A DNA stretch of 64,000 nucleotides. Origin: Paraphysomonas bandaiensis. Taxonomy: Eukaryota > Chrysophyceae. Numbering within the stretch: position 1 is the stretch's first letter; each line of letters starts with the position of its first letter. The stretch is from the NCBI GenBank assembly GCA_965644295.1, contig CBFFRP010000216.1, positions 97,782 through 161,781 on the forward strand, written 5' to 3'. Under the pieces are notes generated by a model, which saw only the letters and a list, made by a program, of their open reading frames with translations, had not been told where the DNA came from and searched no databases. A program made the position numbers and the translations under genes. Below are positions 1-12,811 of the stretch, one piece after another.

Positions 1-2
1 TA

Positions 3-2071
3 GAGCACCGGGTGCCTATACACGTCGAAGACGTGGTGCGTATGACTGCAGAAACCCCCGGGAATACCGGGTACATAGGAAAGGGGGACGCCCTGAGTAC
101 TACGCCAGCCAGGGAGCTGGACCAGGGAAGACCTGGAGGGTTCCAGGAGAGTCCCGACCCAACCTGTCAACAGACAGTCGTGAGGTTGCAGACCTTGACA
201 GACCATGGGTCTGGGGATGCGAGCGGGGCTCCTCCCACACCGCAAGATTTGCGGGCTCAGGATGAGCAAGGTATGGGTTCGTATATAACTACTAGACGAC
301 CTATTGAACTAGATGGTGATGGTCGTGTACGGCGGAAACGGCTACAGCGTAGGTTGGCGAACGCATCGGTGTTAGGAGAAATAAATATGGTTGAGGTGCC
401 AGATGCATGCACTGTTAACTTTAAACATGCAGAGTTTCAACATGATGATTTTAAGACACCAGACTCCTATGCTGAAGCAGAGAGATCTCCACAGTACATG
501 AAGTGGAGAGAAGCTCGGAAGGTGGAGAAGACCTCACTACTGAAGAGACGTGTCTTAAAGATTGTGCGGACTCCACGAGGAGTGAAGTTGGTGCGAGCAA
601 AGTATGTTCACACGGTGAAGAGAGACCTTCTGGGGAACGTAGTCAAGTATAAGGCGCGGCTGGTTGCATTAGGGAATCTACAAGAAAAAACGGAGGAGGA
701 GCAGTCCACGTTTGCTCCAGTGGTCAAAGGAATAACCATTCGACTGGTTCTTGCAATTGCCTTTATGTTTCATATGCATGTACATCAGTTGGACGTATCA
801 TCAGCGTTTTGTTATGCCGATCTTGAAGAGGATGTGTATATGGCACCTCCACCTGATGAAGAGTTGCCAGCGGGGTGGTGTTTTCAATTGATCAAGGCCT
901 TATATGGTTTGCGGTCATCACCGAGGCAGTGGAACAAGCATATTGACAAGTTTATCAAATCGTTACATTTTACTGCTTGCATTTTAGATACATGCTTGTA
1001 TATGCGATGGAGTAATGGTCAATTGCACTTATTGCTGATATATGTTGATGATATTATCATTGCATCTGCTGATCTCACCTACTTAGAAAGTGTTAAACGT
1101 AGGTTCTGCGAAACGTTTGAAATGCATGATCTGGGTGTGTGCAAACGGTTTCTGAATATCAGAATCACGAGAGGCGAGGACTGGTACATGTTAGATCAAT
1201 CGGAATATGCCAAGAATATTGTCAAGAAATTCAGTTCGTTTATGGGAAAGAGCAGTAAGAATAAGGAGACTCCACTACCTACCAATGTTCAGGACTTGTT
1301 GGCAGAGCAACGTGAGCTGACGGAGGAGCAGAAGCAGTGGGTCGAATCATTTCCGTATAGAGGAATTATTGGAGCGGTGTTGCATTTGGCGATTCACACT
1401 AGACCTGATTTGGCTTACGCTGTGGGGTTATTGGCTCGATTTAGTACTTCTCCAACATATGCGACTTGCAGATTAGCTATTCATTTGTTGAAATATTTAC
1501 GTGGTACAGTTGATAAGGGAATCAGATTCAGTGGGAGTGAGTTTGATTTACATGTATTCAGTGATTCAGACTGGGCTGGGGATAGGATGACTCGGCGATC
1601 CACAACGGGATACATCGTGTTTTTATGTGCGGGCGCATTGGCCTGGCAGTCCAAGCTTCAGACCACAGTTGCGACTTCGAGCATGGAATCTGAGTATATG
1701 GCGGAGTATGCGGCTTTGCAAGAACTGGTGTGGCTTCGGGGGTGTTCAAGGAGCTCGGACTCTTGGTAGCGAAGCCGACTCCATTCTTTATGGATAGTAA
1801 GAGTGCAAAGGATCTTTCAGAGAATCCAGTGTATCATAAGAGGTCGAAGCATATTGACATCAAGTATCACTGGATAAGAGAACATGTTAATGGAAAATTT
1901 CCTACAGCAAAGTTGATTCATGTATCTACGGATGATATGGCGGCCGATATTTTTACAAAGGCGTTGTCCACGAAGATCTTCAGCCGTCATGAGAAAACGA
2001 TTACCGGGGTTAAGAGGAGTGTGTCTAACAGTGTGGAGGAGCAGCAGAAGAAACGACCCCGAAGAGGTTAA
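3..2071 (+). pseudogene. Ty1/copia retrotransposon polyprotein, 3' part (RT and RNase H), frameshifted
   Basis: The frame is already open at the window edge, so the 5' part of the element lies outside. Residues up to about 130 are the linker after integrase. The reverse transcriptase follows, with the KARLVALG segment, the LDVSSAF block and the catalytic YVDD motif in LLLIYVDDIIIAS. The copia-type RNase H has DSDWAGD, ESEY and, near the end, the conserved DIFTKAL tail. The frame breaks near 1738 in a short G run: the first frame stops at 1769, while the expected continuation (VFKELGL onward) is in the next frame to 2071. One base is missing relative to a continuous polyprotein, so this copy looks inactive unless the base is a sequencing error. 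A 3' LTR of the element follows at 2251. Confidence 0.93.
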
Positions 2072-2250
2072 AGGTGTGTTTTAGTGGGTGAAAATCCCAC
2101 ATAACTGTATATCTAGTTGACTGCTAGATATATATGTATCTTTAAAAGATTTCACATCTGTTTTTACCTATGGGACTAGATAGTCATAGCATTATCAGAT
2201 TATTGTGATCACTGTTGTTTTATCTCACTGCATTCTACATTGAGTGGGAG

Positions 2251-2544
2251 TATTAGAATATGGATCTTATTCTAGTATATTCAGTATGTCACTTCAAGAC
2301 AATGTACGAGAATACAGTGAAATATAGTGATGTACAAATGCTGTGATGATATTGAGAAACTGAAATAGTTTGATCGTTCAAGATATGTTCAGTAACGAGA
2401 GGTTCGCATATGTAGGATATTATGCAGGGATTATAATGAGTTAGTGTTGGTTATCACAACTTCGTGTAAACGATATTAATAAATCTATCTAGTCTTACGA
2501 CAAATTCTCTCTGTGATCTAGTGTAAAATGAGCGTTTCTCAACA
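2251..2544 (+). repeat. 3' LTR of the copia element (LTR family B)
   Basis: It is preceded by a purine-rich tract (GAGTGGGAG, 2242-2250) typical of a polypurine tract. It begins TATTAGAATATGG and ends CTCAACA. Its limits come from comparison with a solo copy in reverse orientation at 23697-23979, which matches along almost the whole length, including the shared stretch GATATTGAGAAACTGAAATA. The 5' partner LTR is outside the window. The target-site duplication cannot be checked here. Confidence 0.8.
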
Positions 2545-3083
2545 AGCCATAGTGTAGGCTCACTGGTACACCACCTATCACACCAAGGCTTAGCACTGAC
2601 TCCACCACCCGCCTACCCGTGTATCAAAGTGGCTGACTGCATAGATCACGCGCATATTCTGTTGCCGCCCCACCTGTGTTCACGTTCGCTAAGATTACAC
2701 GGGATTTCTATACCTACTAGCACGGCAATTGGCCGAGCCCCTCCTTCCCCTGAATGTGCGGGGTTTCTCGTAATCATGTATGGACCATTCAAGTAGTTTA
2801 ATCAACACTAGAACTTTACTAGGACACGCCCTCGGAATGGGACAATTACTATAAAAAATCAGTGTTCAACGCAGTTAGACTCACAGGTTTACATGTTGTT
2901 CTTGGGAATATTTCATGATATAGATTTCTAAACTAAAGTGAGCTGATAGTTATCAACTGTAGAAGACAAAACTCCTGAAATCTGTATATATCAGGCGCTG
3001 GTGTTATGGGTTCTCTGTGTATATATTATATAAAATATCGTGCATTTATTTTATAAATAAACGACTACACACACCCTTTCAGT
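2545..3083. other. Intergenic, no gene seen
   Basis: About 540 bases between the copia LTR and the 3' end of the minus-strand glycosyltransferase gene. I see no coding frame, RNA gene or repeat end here. The right part should include the 3' untranslated region of the minus-strand gene. Confidence 0.5.
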
Positions 3084-6000
3084 CTAAAATACTACTTTAT
3101 GAAAGAATGACAACCACTCCAGTGCAACTTCTCGATTCCTATGAATCCTTTCCTTAAACTTCATAGCAATTGCTCGAGACTGTTGACTTCGAAAGTCATA
3201 ATTAAACACTAATTTTTGTACAAGCTCACTATAGTGTGAGGCATTATTTGCTACAAGATCAGTGTGATCCATTTGCTGATACATACCCAACGAATACCTT
3301 CCCCTATAAAAAAGTAATTCGAAATTATATCGTAACTACTGCATATAAATATATAATATACACATGAATAGTTGAACACAAAAAATATATGCAGTAATCT
3401 GCATACAAAACACTGCACGATGTAATACTTCACGCTTACAAGGTTGTTCTTGATAATACCTGACGTGTTCAAGAGGAAGTGTCACCATAGGAATTCCGTT
3501 AGACATGGCATCGTGAGAAGTCAAACAACCTACATGACAATATCACAAGCTATTAAGATATTTACCGAACTAATACACATGCAACACTTCCCCAGATCAG
3601 TAAATTAAAATTTTATGATCACAATAATAAATCAGAAACAATCAGAAACGCCGCATAGGGCCTATGGTAAAGAGAAATGTAGTAACCCACGCTACGCAAG
3701 TGGTAGTCTACCTCCATAAGGAAAAGTATCAAGCACCACAGTAGCATGAAGAAGCAAATCAATGTAGTGATTATAGTGTACAAATCTCAAGCGATGTAAC
3801 ACGTAGAGTGGATCCCTTTCAGAAAGAAAGTCCCTTGAAGTGCGATTCACACGATCGTGGCGACTCCAATCCACGTTTCCACAACAACTTCCCGTTGTCG
3901 ATTGACCATCTCGCACAGATCGACAGCAAATTTCCTGTTGCTTTTCTCTCCATCTCTCATATATCAGGCGGTTCCAGGAACTAACTTTCTCACGTATTAC
4001 GATAATGTACATATTTTCAGGTGTATTGGACAGAATATCGAATATCACGTCATCAAAATCAGGGTGTAACTTAAAAAGGCGCCCTATAACTACTCCATAC
4101 TTGGACCCATCCGGAATACCGTAAGTAGATAGAGGAGGAGAAGATTCAGGACTTATCTGTACACAGCCAATATGAAGCGGCACGTGATATTTCTTGTATA
4201 ACATGTTCGTAGTTCATGCTTACATGTCAATACAGAGTAGACAGAATAGTGGCCACGACTATCAAACACAATGCAACCGTTGTAGAGTCAGTTGTACACA
4301 CTACCGTAATAGTACCTGAATATAGGGGGCAGTATTCATATTACTCATGCGCACTAGTTGTTCCGTATAATGCGAGGGACCAGCATTCGGAACCTAAACG
4401 AATAGTTAAATTGTACACAAGATATGAATATTTCCATAAATCAGCAACTATGCTCAACTCCATGTGGATATGTCCAACAAAATAAACACATTTTCACAAT
4501 GGCAGCATATAAACACTATACCTCAATATCCAATCCGAAAAAAAAGTCTATGGATGGCGATGCAGTAGTAATGGGGTGTCCCCACCATGCCACCTACAAA
4601 CCAACAGTAATAGTATTTACATAACAGAAACTGATAGCAAATGATATACCTGTATAGGTGCCAGCCGCGCATGTGCTAGCACATAACTCAACATGTCCAT
4701 ACCTACGTCACCGAATACTAATATGTCCAAACTATAATCCTCTCCGCCGACCACTTCCCTAATTACCTCAACGTCATCAGAAATACGTATAAATCTAACT
4801 CCTAGAACATTGTCTAATATGTCTGTTATCTGGTCCTGTTTTCGACTGCCATCAGTAATTTGCTTGTCGATAAAAAACACGTAGACCGATATATTATACG
4901 TTTGTGTAGCGATTTCGAGTCGAAGATACGCTAGCAGTTCTGCCAAAATGCGGCCAATAGAATGGTCGTAGAAGTAAGACGACAGAAAACCAACACGAAT
5001 TTCTTCCCCTGCAGATTTTTCCAAATTCTCTCTATTTTCGGATTGACGCTGAAGTCTGGGAGATACATAACTAAATTCGGGACATAGTTGCTGAAAAGCA
5101 TTGCTGATAGCGGTTTGGATATCTTTATCATTGAGACCCTGGTGGGCCATATGAAACGGTGTAGAAGCACTATCCGACGTTAGATCCTAAAATATAAATT
5201 ATAACACGATAACTATAAAACATTAAATGTCCGCTGATATCGCCAGTCGATTAACAGGTAAACCCGAATATATACAATATCTACCTGCAACGATACAGTG
5301 ATATGATTGTCCCTAATATCATCTGTAAAGATCTGGAGATCCTCTATCATATGTTCTCTAAATGTTAGAGCAATATTGCTATCTGGAGGCACAGGGGGAA
5401 TTGTGAGAAGAACACGAAGCCTGTGCACTGCAGAATTCGCAGTCATATCTTGTTTACGGTAGAGCAATTCAACCTTTATCACAGAATTACAACTAATACA
5501 TAAAGCTAGTCCATCTGCACACATGATACATATTCTGCACATATTACCTTACCTTTGATGCATACTTTGTGGCTATATCTAGCAGGCCTCGAATTCTATA
5601 ACACTCAGCAAGCAAATTTGAGGACCGTAGAACTACCCTCTTGTCATCAGAGTCAACTACATAATGAGCCAATATCATTGCTTGGTCATATTTTTCTAAA
5701 TTAAAAAGTTCCTCTGCAGCAGCAAGTACATCTGACGAACTAAACACGTTCAAATTCTCAAGTAAATCGTCACTTCCAAAGCGTAGTCTAGAGTCATTCC
5801 GGACAAGGCCATTGTACAAATCCAATGTCATACTCTTAGCTTTATTAAATTCTTCTATAGTCGTTGTATCTGCATTATAAAGCCATTCATTCATATCAAC
5901 ACTATGCAGTAACTCGACTGGAGATACTCCGCGCAGATAATCCTCAACACTGCTGCTGTAACGCTCCTCGACTTCGATCCGAAACGAGTCCTCATCCACA

Positions 6001-6197
6001 CAATGCAGTTGAGAACACAAGAATTGTACTGTACTCTTCACACTATTGAGCATAGGATCGATAATGACCTGCAACTCCTGCCCTTGGAATGAAGCCAGAG
6101 TAACTGCATGAGTCCTCATGTCTCTTGTGAAGGCCTCTGCTACGGAGACAACAGACACAAGCAGCAGCAGCAGCAGATAGTGTATTGAACATAACAT
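3084..6197 (-). CDS. OGT/SPINDLY-like glycosyltransferase (GT41 type) with N-terminal signal peptide, multi-exon
   Basis: The first exon (6197 to about 5547) starts with a hydrophobic leader, MLCSIHYLLLLLLVSVVSVA, then a helical, TPR-like segment (LLAECYRIRGLLDIATKYA). Later exons carry the GT41 catalytic region: IRVGFLSSYFYDHSIGRI (about 5030 down to 4960), WWGHPITTASPSIDFFFG (near 4590-4530), HYTEQLVRM (near 4360), a KLHPDFDDVIFDIL segment (near 4070-4030), VVLDTFPYGG (near 3740-3710), then NGIPMVTLPLEHVRGRYSLG across an intron. These blocks match the C-terminal lobes of O-GlcNAc transferase and SPINDLY relatives, which move a sugar from a nucleotide donor to Ser/Thr. At least six GT-AG introns are needed, and each joins in frame. 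The leader suggests a secretory-pathway location, unlike nucleocytoplasmic OGT. Donor and acceptor are unknown. Confidence 0.85.
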
Positions 6198-7730
6198 TGC
6201 GTTTGTTCTTACAGATGAGGGATTAGGCAGGAGTGATTAGGAGTGTCCTGACCTTGACTGAGGTTCTGATATCGTTATTATGTCACGCTTCTCTGTGCAC
6301 TGAGTGCCACTCCTCAAGCAGTGGGCTGTTATGAAGTCCATGGAACAGCACATATACAGCACCAATATCTCCGCTTTTTAGAATAAAATAGAGTTTTTCA
6401 GAAAACACGCAGTTTTGAGACCCCAATATCCCCATATCATTCAAAACCCGTTACAAAGATATCCGTGCGCCTCTGCACCATCATCTAACGATCACATCTG
6501 CTTGTGCACTCCAGTCAGCATGTCATGGGGGGTTCTCATGCAGGTCGTGTGTGTATATTGGTCAAGGGAGGTGTGGTTATGGCTGTGAGTATGAGATGAA
6601 GGGCCTCTGCATTGGTCAGTTGCTTGTGTTGGATCGCATGGATGGTCGTGCAGATGGAGGGCTGACTGGACCATAATATTCAATACAATTCAACCGAAAT
6701 AAAGTGTTTGTTGAAGGTCGATTATAGACCATCGTGAGTGTGGAAGGATTGTATCGGCATGTAGCTATGAAGCGGAAATATGTACCGACTCTAAAGCTTT
6801 CAACTCATGGGGTATAGGACTTTAAGAGTTTCGGTGAGAGCGGAAGCGGCCCAGGATGATGGGGTCTAGAGCAACGGAGTCATCTAGTGGAGTGCGGCGT
6901 ATGCTCTTGTGGGCAAGCGTGTCCACAATCAGAGCAAAGGCTATTGGTATAGCACTTATCCCAGGCGCAGACTATTTCTCGTATGCACTTGGTCAATGGT
7001 GTGTTGTATAAGTAGCCAGTCACTGCGTAGACCATGAGATATTCTTGCGTGAAGTTCGTTTTTTATTCACAATAATGTCTAACTTAAACCGCAATTAACT
7101 AAACGTAACAATTGAACATGTATGAACATATCTCACAGGTGTAATGCAATTTCTTAGATCGATAATGCAAGAGCATTATAATTTGTCTATCCATGATTTT
7201 GCCACATGTATCCTTCATTCAGTGAACAGTCGAATTTAGAAATTTTATAGACTTTGTAGCCAGCTATGAAATCCGACTTCTTTAATTGCGTGTTCCGTAT
7301 TAACTCAGAATTGCGCCTGCCTCACAATACCCCACGAATCAGAAACTAAACGTGCGAAGAAGAAACAGTTTGGGTTGAGGGTTTTGTAATCACAATGATA
7401 ATGTAAGATGGGGGGACAATCATATGCCATATAATAATGTAATATATAAATGACTTGTTACAATACATAGAAAAGAGTTTGATATCACTTTTTAAAATTA
7501 TAATATAGTATAAATTTAGTGGATCTATTATCCTCCGAACGTAGCTGTTTTTTATTCTCAAGTATATTTTATCGATTACTGTCGCCATGTGAAGAATAAT
7601 GCTGTGCAATGAGGGGCGCAATAAATAATGTTGGGCTATAGTCATTCATACATTTGATATATTCTTGAATTATTACAAATATTCTCCATGGCTGATTCTA
7701 TACTTCTACAAAGCTCGTGACAGCCTTATA
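6198..7730. other. Intergenic, no gene seen
   Basis: About 1.5 kb between the start of the glycosyltransferase gene and the 3' end of the five-RRM gene, both on the minus strand. The few open frames (for example near 6492-6683 and 7346-7645, minus) are low complexity or strongly AT-rich and show no family resemblance. The left part should hold the promoter of the glycosyltransferase gene. Confidence 0.5.
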
Positions 7731-10700
7731 TTATTCCATATACATTGCCCCTGCAGTACTACTTTGATTTTTCGAATCTAAAATGTCACCAACTTTTCTC
7801 TTCCTACTAGCAGCAGCTGCTGCAGTTTTAATGGCCTTGGCATCTTGCTTTGCCTTGACTCGCAGTCCTTCCATATCTTCAGAGTCGTCCTTAGCGTATT
7901 CAATCACCAAATGGCGGCCATACATATGGGTATTCGTTAAAGCCGCCTTGGCAGCGGCTGCTTCTTGTTTTGTGTTGAAGTCAACGAACGCAAATCCACG
8001 GTGCACCCCTCCGAGCTTTTTCGGAATGCGAATCGTCTTAACTGACCCAAACGAAGAAAATAAGGCTCTCAACTCCTCCTTAGTAGCTTGAAATGCAACG
8101 TTACGCACAATGAGTTTATTTGTACCGTCCTTTTCCTTAGCGGCGGCAGCAACGGCCGCAGGTGCGGCAGATAAGCGCTTATCAGATGGTTTCACTTCGA
8201 GTGAGTGTCCATCTAGCACAGTTTTATCTATCCGCCCCACCATACTACTCGCCCCACTCGTTTTAGTGAACTCAATAAATCCAAACCCCATCGATATATT
8301 GTGCCCGTTCTTCTGTTTTTGAGGTATGGATACTGCCCGAATTTCTCCTCGATTGATACCGAGCTTTCCAGTCAAATGACGCATCAAACCATCCTCCGTT
8401 GTAATAAAATTCAAGTTTTTCACAAATAATGTCGAATAGTCTCCTAAGTCATCTGCAGCTGGAGTTGAGGTCGAAGCAGTAGGAGTTGATGGGGAATTTT
8501 TCTTAGATTTTTCTCTATTTTCAGCAGTAGCTTTTGATTTATCAATAGTATTTAGTGGTGCCCATTCAAGATATAATGGTACGTGATGGTATCGCCTGTA
8601 CGCCAGGCCACTGAATGCCTTGCGTGCATCAGCAGGTTCGATGAAATCTACTAACGCAACTGTTTTGCTCTTTGGGACCAGAAAGGAAGAAATGGCACCA
8701 TACCTATATGAGCATTAGGTTTTGAGAGATAGATGTCCACCGCATACATATACAGCTTCATGTAAACTACTTAAACAAAAACTAAACAATGTACCTTGAA
8801 AACATGTCCTCTAGCTCATCTGGCACCATATCATGTGGGAGATTTTTGATAAGCATTGTCGTTGAACTTCGTTTCACATCCTTGGTAGTGCCATCCGATT
8901 TTGAAGACGAAGTGTTTCTGCCTTTTTTTGATGAGGATAGGGCAGATTCTAACACCTCCAAGTCTACACCATGCGCTGCGAAATATTCCTTATTTTCCTG
9001 GAGAACGTGTGTTTCGCCTATAGCCAGACGGACAGCAAGTTCTCCTCCTCCCGATCCATCAGTGTCCAAAATTTCGCCACGAGACACTCCATACCTAAAA
9101 AAGAGCATAAGGAACATTCGTCCTAGAATATATTATTTGATTTTCATGTAGTATTCATTAATTTCAGGGAATTTTAAGGCTGATGACACATCCACAGCAC
9201 AATAGCAACGTTTAATACGTCACAAGCAGGATTCATTAATCTATTCATGTGCATGACTACAAATGCAAAGTACAATACCTATCTGATAGAGAATCCACAA
9301 CCGCATCGGATCGTACAAATGACGCATTCCACCCTTCACGCTTGTTCGCCATTTTCCTTCTCTCTTCTTCTTTCTTACGCTGAAATGCACTCAAATGAGA
9401 GTTCTTTAAGTTATTGTCGTTGTCTTCTTGCTTTTTATGTTGAGACTTAGCAAAAAGAACATGCAATAGGCGGCCTTGAAACGATGTACCGTCAAGCGCC
9501 TCCAAAGCCTTTTGAGAATGTTCTGGGAACATAAACTGCACAAACCCGAAGCCTTTTCCTCTTCGATCCGCATCTAGTGGGAGGTGTGTCTACAGAAGAA
9601 AAATTTGAATGGGTTTTGATACGAAGTATAACACAAAAAACATAAATATTTATTCAAGTTCTATTCTATCTAGTAGAAGCTACGATACAGAATGAACATA
9701 GTAAATCAATTCATATTATATTAAACGGTAAATTATATTATACTGTATATAGAGCAGTGGTACCTGCGAAACTGGACCAAACTGGCTGAAAAGCTCAGTC
9801 AACTCTTCTTCGCTGCAGCCAAATGGCAAGTTACGGACAAATAATCGTCCATCCTCCCCTTCCATCTCCTCCTCCTCTGCTGGTTCATCAACGTCCATAC
9901 TACTTCCTCCTTCCACATCTACATTTTCCTCTTCGATTACATCAGTTTCGTTTCTAACTTCGTCATCATTTTCGTCGTCATCGAAGTTATCCACAAATCT
10001 AACTTCTTTAGTCGCTTTATTAGACTTCGACTTCTTGTGTGAAGGAGAACTTCCATCACCATCATCACTTTCATTGTCTTCTTGACTATTATTATCGGAA
10101 TCACTATCTGAATCAGAGTCCGAAATATGCTTGCTGACTTTCGCACGAAGAAAATCCATATCGGATAAAGGAGCAGATTTGCTCACACCTTTACCTTTAA
10201 CTTCGTCTTCACTTTCTTCGTCCTCACTACTACTACCTTCATGCACAAGGGCACCTTTGGCACTTTCTTGGTATTCTTCATCACTGCTGTCGTCATCACT
10301 ACGTTGATATATGTCATGTTACGACAAAGTGTACTGCTAAACTACTGACCTCATTGGGTTTAACGTCTTCATTTGCTGCTCCTGAAGAGCCTTATAACTA
10401 TCGTCATTATCCCAAACATTTGCTTGACGGCGGCTTTTCATAGCCTCCATGAACTCCAGTTTGGAACGGTCAATGGGTTTCTTTTCAGGTTTGGTGTCCT
10501 TTTTCTTCTCTGCAATTTTGGCAGCCTCTTTCTCCTTTTCTTTTTGAATCTTTTCAAGTTTTTGTTTGGTATGACGACTTTTTGCCGAGCTTAAAGTCGG
10601 GTCACCCAGTGGTTTTGCCACTTCAACACTCATTCTAGCTGTTTGAATGAAGGTATTGTTGAAATACTTTTGAGCCTCTTGACATTGCGCTTCATTGCGA

Positions 10701-10846
10701 AATCCAATAAACGCAAACTGACGCGACTTTCCACTCTTAGTTTTAAGAATGCGAACATCTGTTACCTCTCCTTTACTGCTAAATAAATCCTTCAGTTGTT
10801 TTTCATTTGTTGTTTTCCCGATATTCTTAACTATTAATCGGGACAT
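7731..10846 (-). CDS. MRD1: Multiple-RRM ribosome biogenesis protein, MRD1/RBM19 family
   Basis: Five RNA-recognition motifs lie in order on exons joined by short GT-AG introns. RRM1 is at the N terminus (MSRLIVKNIGKTTNEKQL, with QFAFIGF as RNP1). An acidic, Ser/Asp-rich linker comes next. RRM2 contains RLFVRNLPFGCSEEEL and GKGFGFVQF, split by an intron near 9770-9600. RRM3 contains TMLIKNLPHDMVPDEL. RRM4 contains TLFVKNLNFITTEDGL and MGFGFIEF. RRM5 contains KLIVRNVAFQATKEEL and HRGFAFVDF. A lysine-rich tail ends in a stop at 7731. In yeast and animals this family binds pre-rRNA and the U3 snoRNA in the nucleolus and is needed for 18S rRNA processing and 40S assembly. Motif number, spacing and the acidic linker all fit. 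The start at 10846 opens directly into RRM1, as in the family. Confidence 0.92.
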
Positions 10847-11489
10847 AGTAACACGTGAGCGCTGTGACGGTTATCTTCTGCTCACAAACACTGACATTTC
10901 AATTAACAGATTCCTTCTTATTCGACAGTGTGACTGGTATTAAACTGACCCAGTAGATGATGAGGGTTAATTTAGTAGAGAGCAGCTCTTATCTATCCAA
11001 CCAGTAACACATCTATGTATGTATGTGTGTAGAGTACATTCTATATATACATGTACAGTACAGTACAGTATAGTCAAACAACCCACACCATTGAACCACT
11101 TGTATCAAATCATTTTACAGGAATGCTTCTGGAAGGCTTTTCATTTGATAATGCACTTGGAAGGCCAATTCTCCATTTCTTCCGAGAACTTGAAGAAAAT
11201 GTGGGGTTTATACCTCTAAAAACCAAGGAAATGTGGGTATAAAACACAGGTTATTATAATTTGTGGGAGTGTTGTTCTACGGCTTTTGGGCAGAGTACTT
11301 TGCCGTATATATGATCTCATATATTCCCTTATTAACCAGTCTCATCTTATATTACCCTGCCATGATCATGAGATGAAGGAGAGTAGAAGATATTAATCGA
11401 CACTGTTGCCACAGTTACACACAATATATAATCATTCTTTATTTTAATCTGCGCTAAGAGTGCAGTGTACAGTATAGCGAGTAGAGGTA
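10847..11489. other. Divergent intergenic region with a short unexplained coding-like stretch
   Basis: This lies between the divergent starts of the five-RRM gene (minus) and the F-box-like gene (plus), so it should hold both promoters. A plus-strand frame ending at 11242 reads FSFDNALGRPILHFFRELEE, which looks protein-like rather than random. It has no recognisable family, no clear start, and no partner exon that I could find. It may be a relic of an exon or chance. Confidence 0.35.
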
Positions 11490-12224
11490 ATGAGAAGGGC
11501 TCTAGCTAACAGTGACAGAGTCGGAGAAGAAACTACTCAATTGCTGCGGTCGAATATCAGCACACGAAATAATTACCAAACATACAGTGATTTGTGTAAT
11601 CGAGCTTTGCGAAGTTTAGAGCTACTTACTGTGCAAGGACCTCGGGCAAACACTGTTCCCAGCGTAAATGAGACACCGACTGCACGGTTCAGAGGTTCTG
11701 TGTATTTACCACTTCAATTCTTTGTCGATTTGGGAGATTATCTGGACGGCAGATCGTTTCGGTCGCTGCAATGCGTCTCTAAAAGTATTTTTAGTGCCCT
11801 GACTCTGGCACAATATAATGATATAGAATCCGGTATGCCAATGTATCGAATTGACCCGTCCAACATCAGCAACAGACTACGCGGGGCTGTAGCAGCTACG
11901 AGCCCGCACAATATGACGCCTCGTAGTTTCGTATCCCATGATGATTTGGAAGATGACGTTCAGTCAGAAGTGGATATTGATAGCGCCAGCGACGTGTTCA
12001 TGGCACCAGTATCGAGGATACAGTCGCTTGGTCAATTTTTGACCAGTACTACGCTATTATGTATGCTGGCAATAGGCATTTATTGGGTTATTACCCACCA
12101 GTTTGCGAGTATGGACAACTTATTTGTGCTGAGTGCTGGAATTTGTTTGATTATTGTTGTATACATGCTCTCCATATGGGAAAGGTTGCGGCTTAGTGAT
12201 TCGTTCTACTTGACTCTCAGTTGA
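11490..12224 (+). CDS. F-box-like protein with two C-terminal membrane segments
   Basis: A single-exon frame of 244 residues. Residues about 73-104 (LPLQFFVDLGDYLDGRSFRS and the CVSKSIFSAL that follows) match the F-box pattern: a leading Leu-Pro, a hydrophobic helix, a D/G turn, then L.CVSK. F-boxes recruit substrate receptors to SCF ubiquitin ligases through SKP1. The C-terminal third has two hydrophobic stretches, about residues 183-204 and 211-230, separated by a short loop, so the protein would be membrane-anchored with the F-box in the cytosol. An acidic linker (DDLEDDVQSEVDIDSASD) sits between. No LRR, kelch or WD repeat is visible. The ATG follows a stop-rich leader. The F-box call rests on pattern only; the membrane segments are clear. 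Confidence 0.6.
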   Translation: MRRALANSDRVGEETTQLLRSNISTRNNYQTYSDLCNRALRSLELLTVQGPRANTVPSVNETPTARFRGSVYLPLQFFVDLGDYLDGRSFRSLQCVSKSIFSALTLAQYNDIESGMPMYRIDPSNISNRLRGAVAATSPHNMTPRSFVSHDDLEDDVQSEVDIDSASDVFMAPVSRIQSLGQFLTSTTLLCMLAIGIYWVITHQFASMDNLFVLSAGICLIIVVYMLSIWERLRLSDSFYLTLS

Positions 12225-12811
12225 GAAATATAAAACTATTGGTATAGGAAATAAGACGACTTCATCCTATCATGCTAGTATGAAATTAGCGTTTTGGGTT
12301 ATTTCTTTCGTAGTTGTATGCTCCAATTGGGTTGGGTGACGCGAATGCTTGAATTCGTTGTGCTCAAGATGATCTAGCAGTTTATATTACCTTCTTTTTT
12401 GTGAATCAGTTAAATAATATTATTTTAACTTCTGATGAATAAGCGAATAGTTTTAGATATAGATATATTAGTATCAACGTATAGCATCTTGCCTAGATGG
12501 CTGGTATAGGTTCGTCTCATTGTGACTTTCTTAAGATTGGGATTCGTGCTTGATAACAGCATTGTACCCAAAAAGATAGATAATTAAAATCAGCCTCTTT
12601 TAAGATTTTCTTTTAGCAGTTGGCTCATGGTGTTTAAAGATCATGAAAATGTAATTAGTTTATGATTGTGCTTCAAAATGAGTATTTTCATTATAAACGA
12701 CCATAACGATTGGCATTCAATATAATGATAACACCGTTTCTACGAAAGATGTAAAAAACAATAACGACAACTATGAGGGACGAAGTCTGCTGCACGTAAG
12801 ATAGTTCTCTA
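12225..12811. other. Convergent intergenic region
   Basis: Tail-to-tail gap between the F-box-like gene (plus) and the FYVE gene (minus). It is AT-rich with no open frame of note and probably holds the two 3' untranslated regions. Confidence 0.5.
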
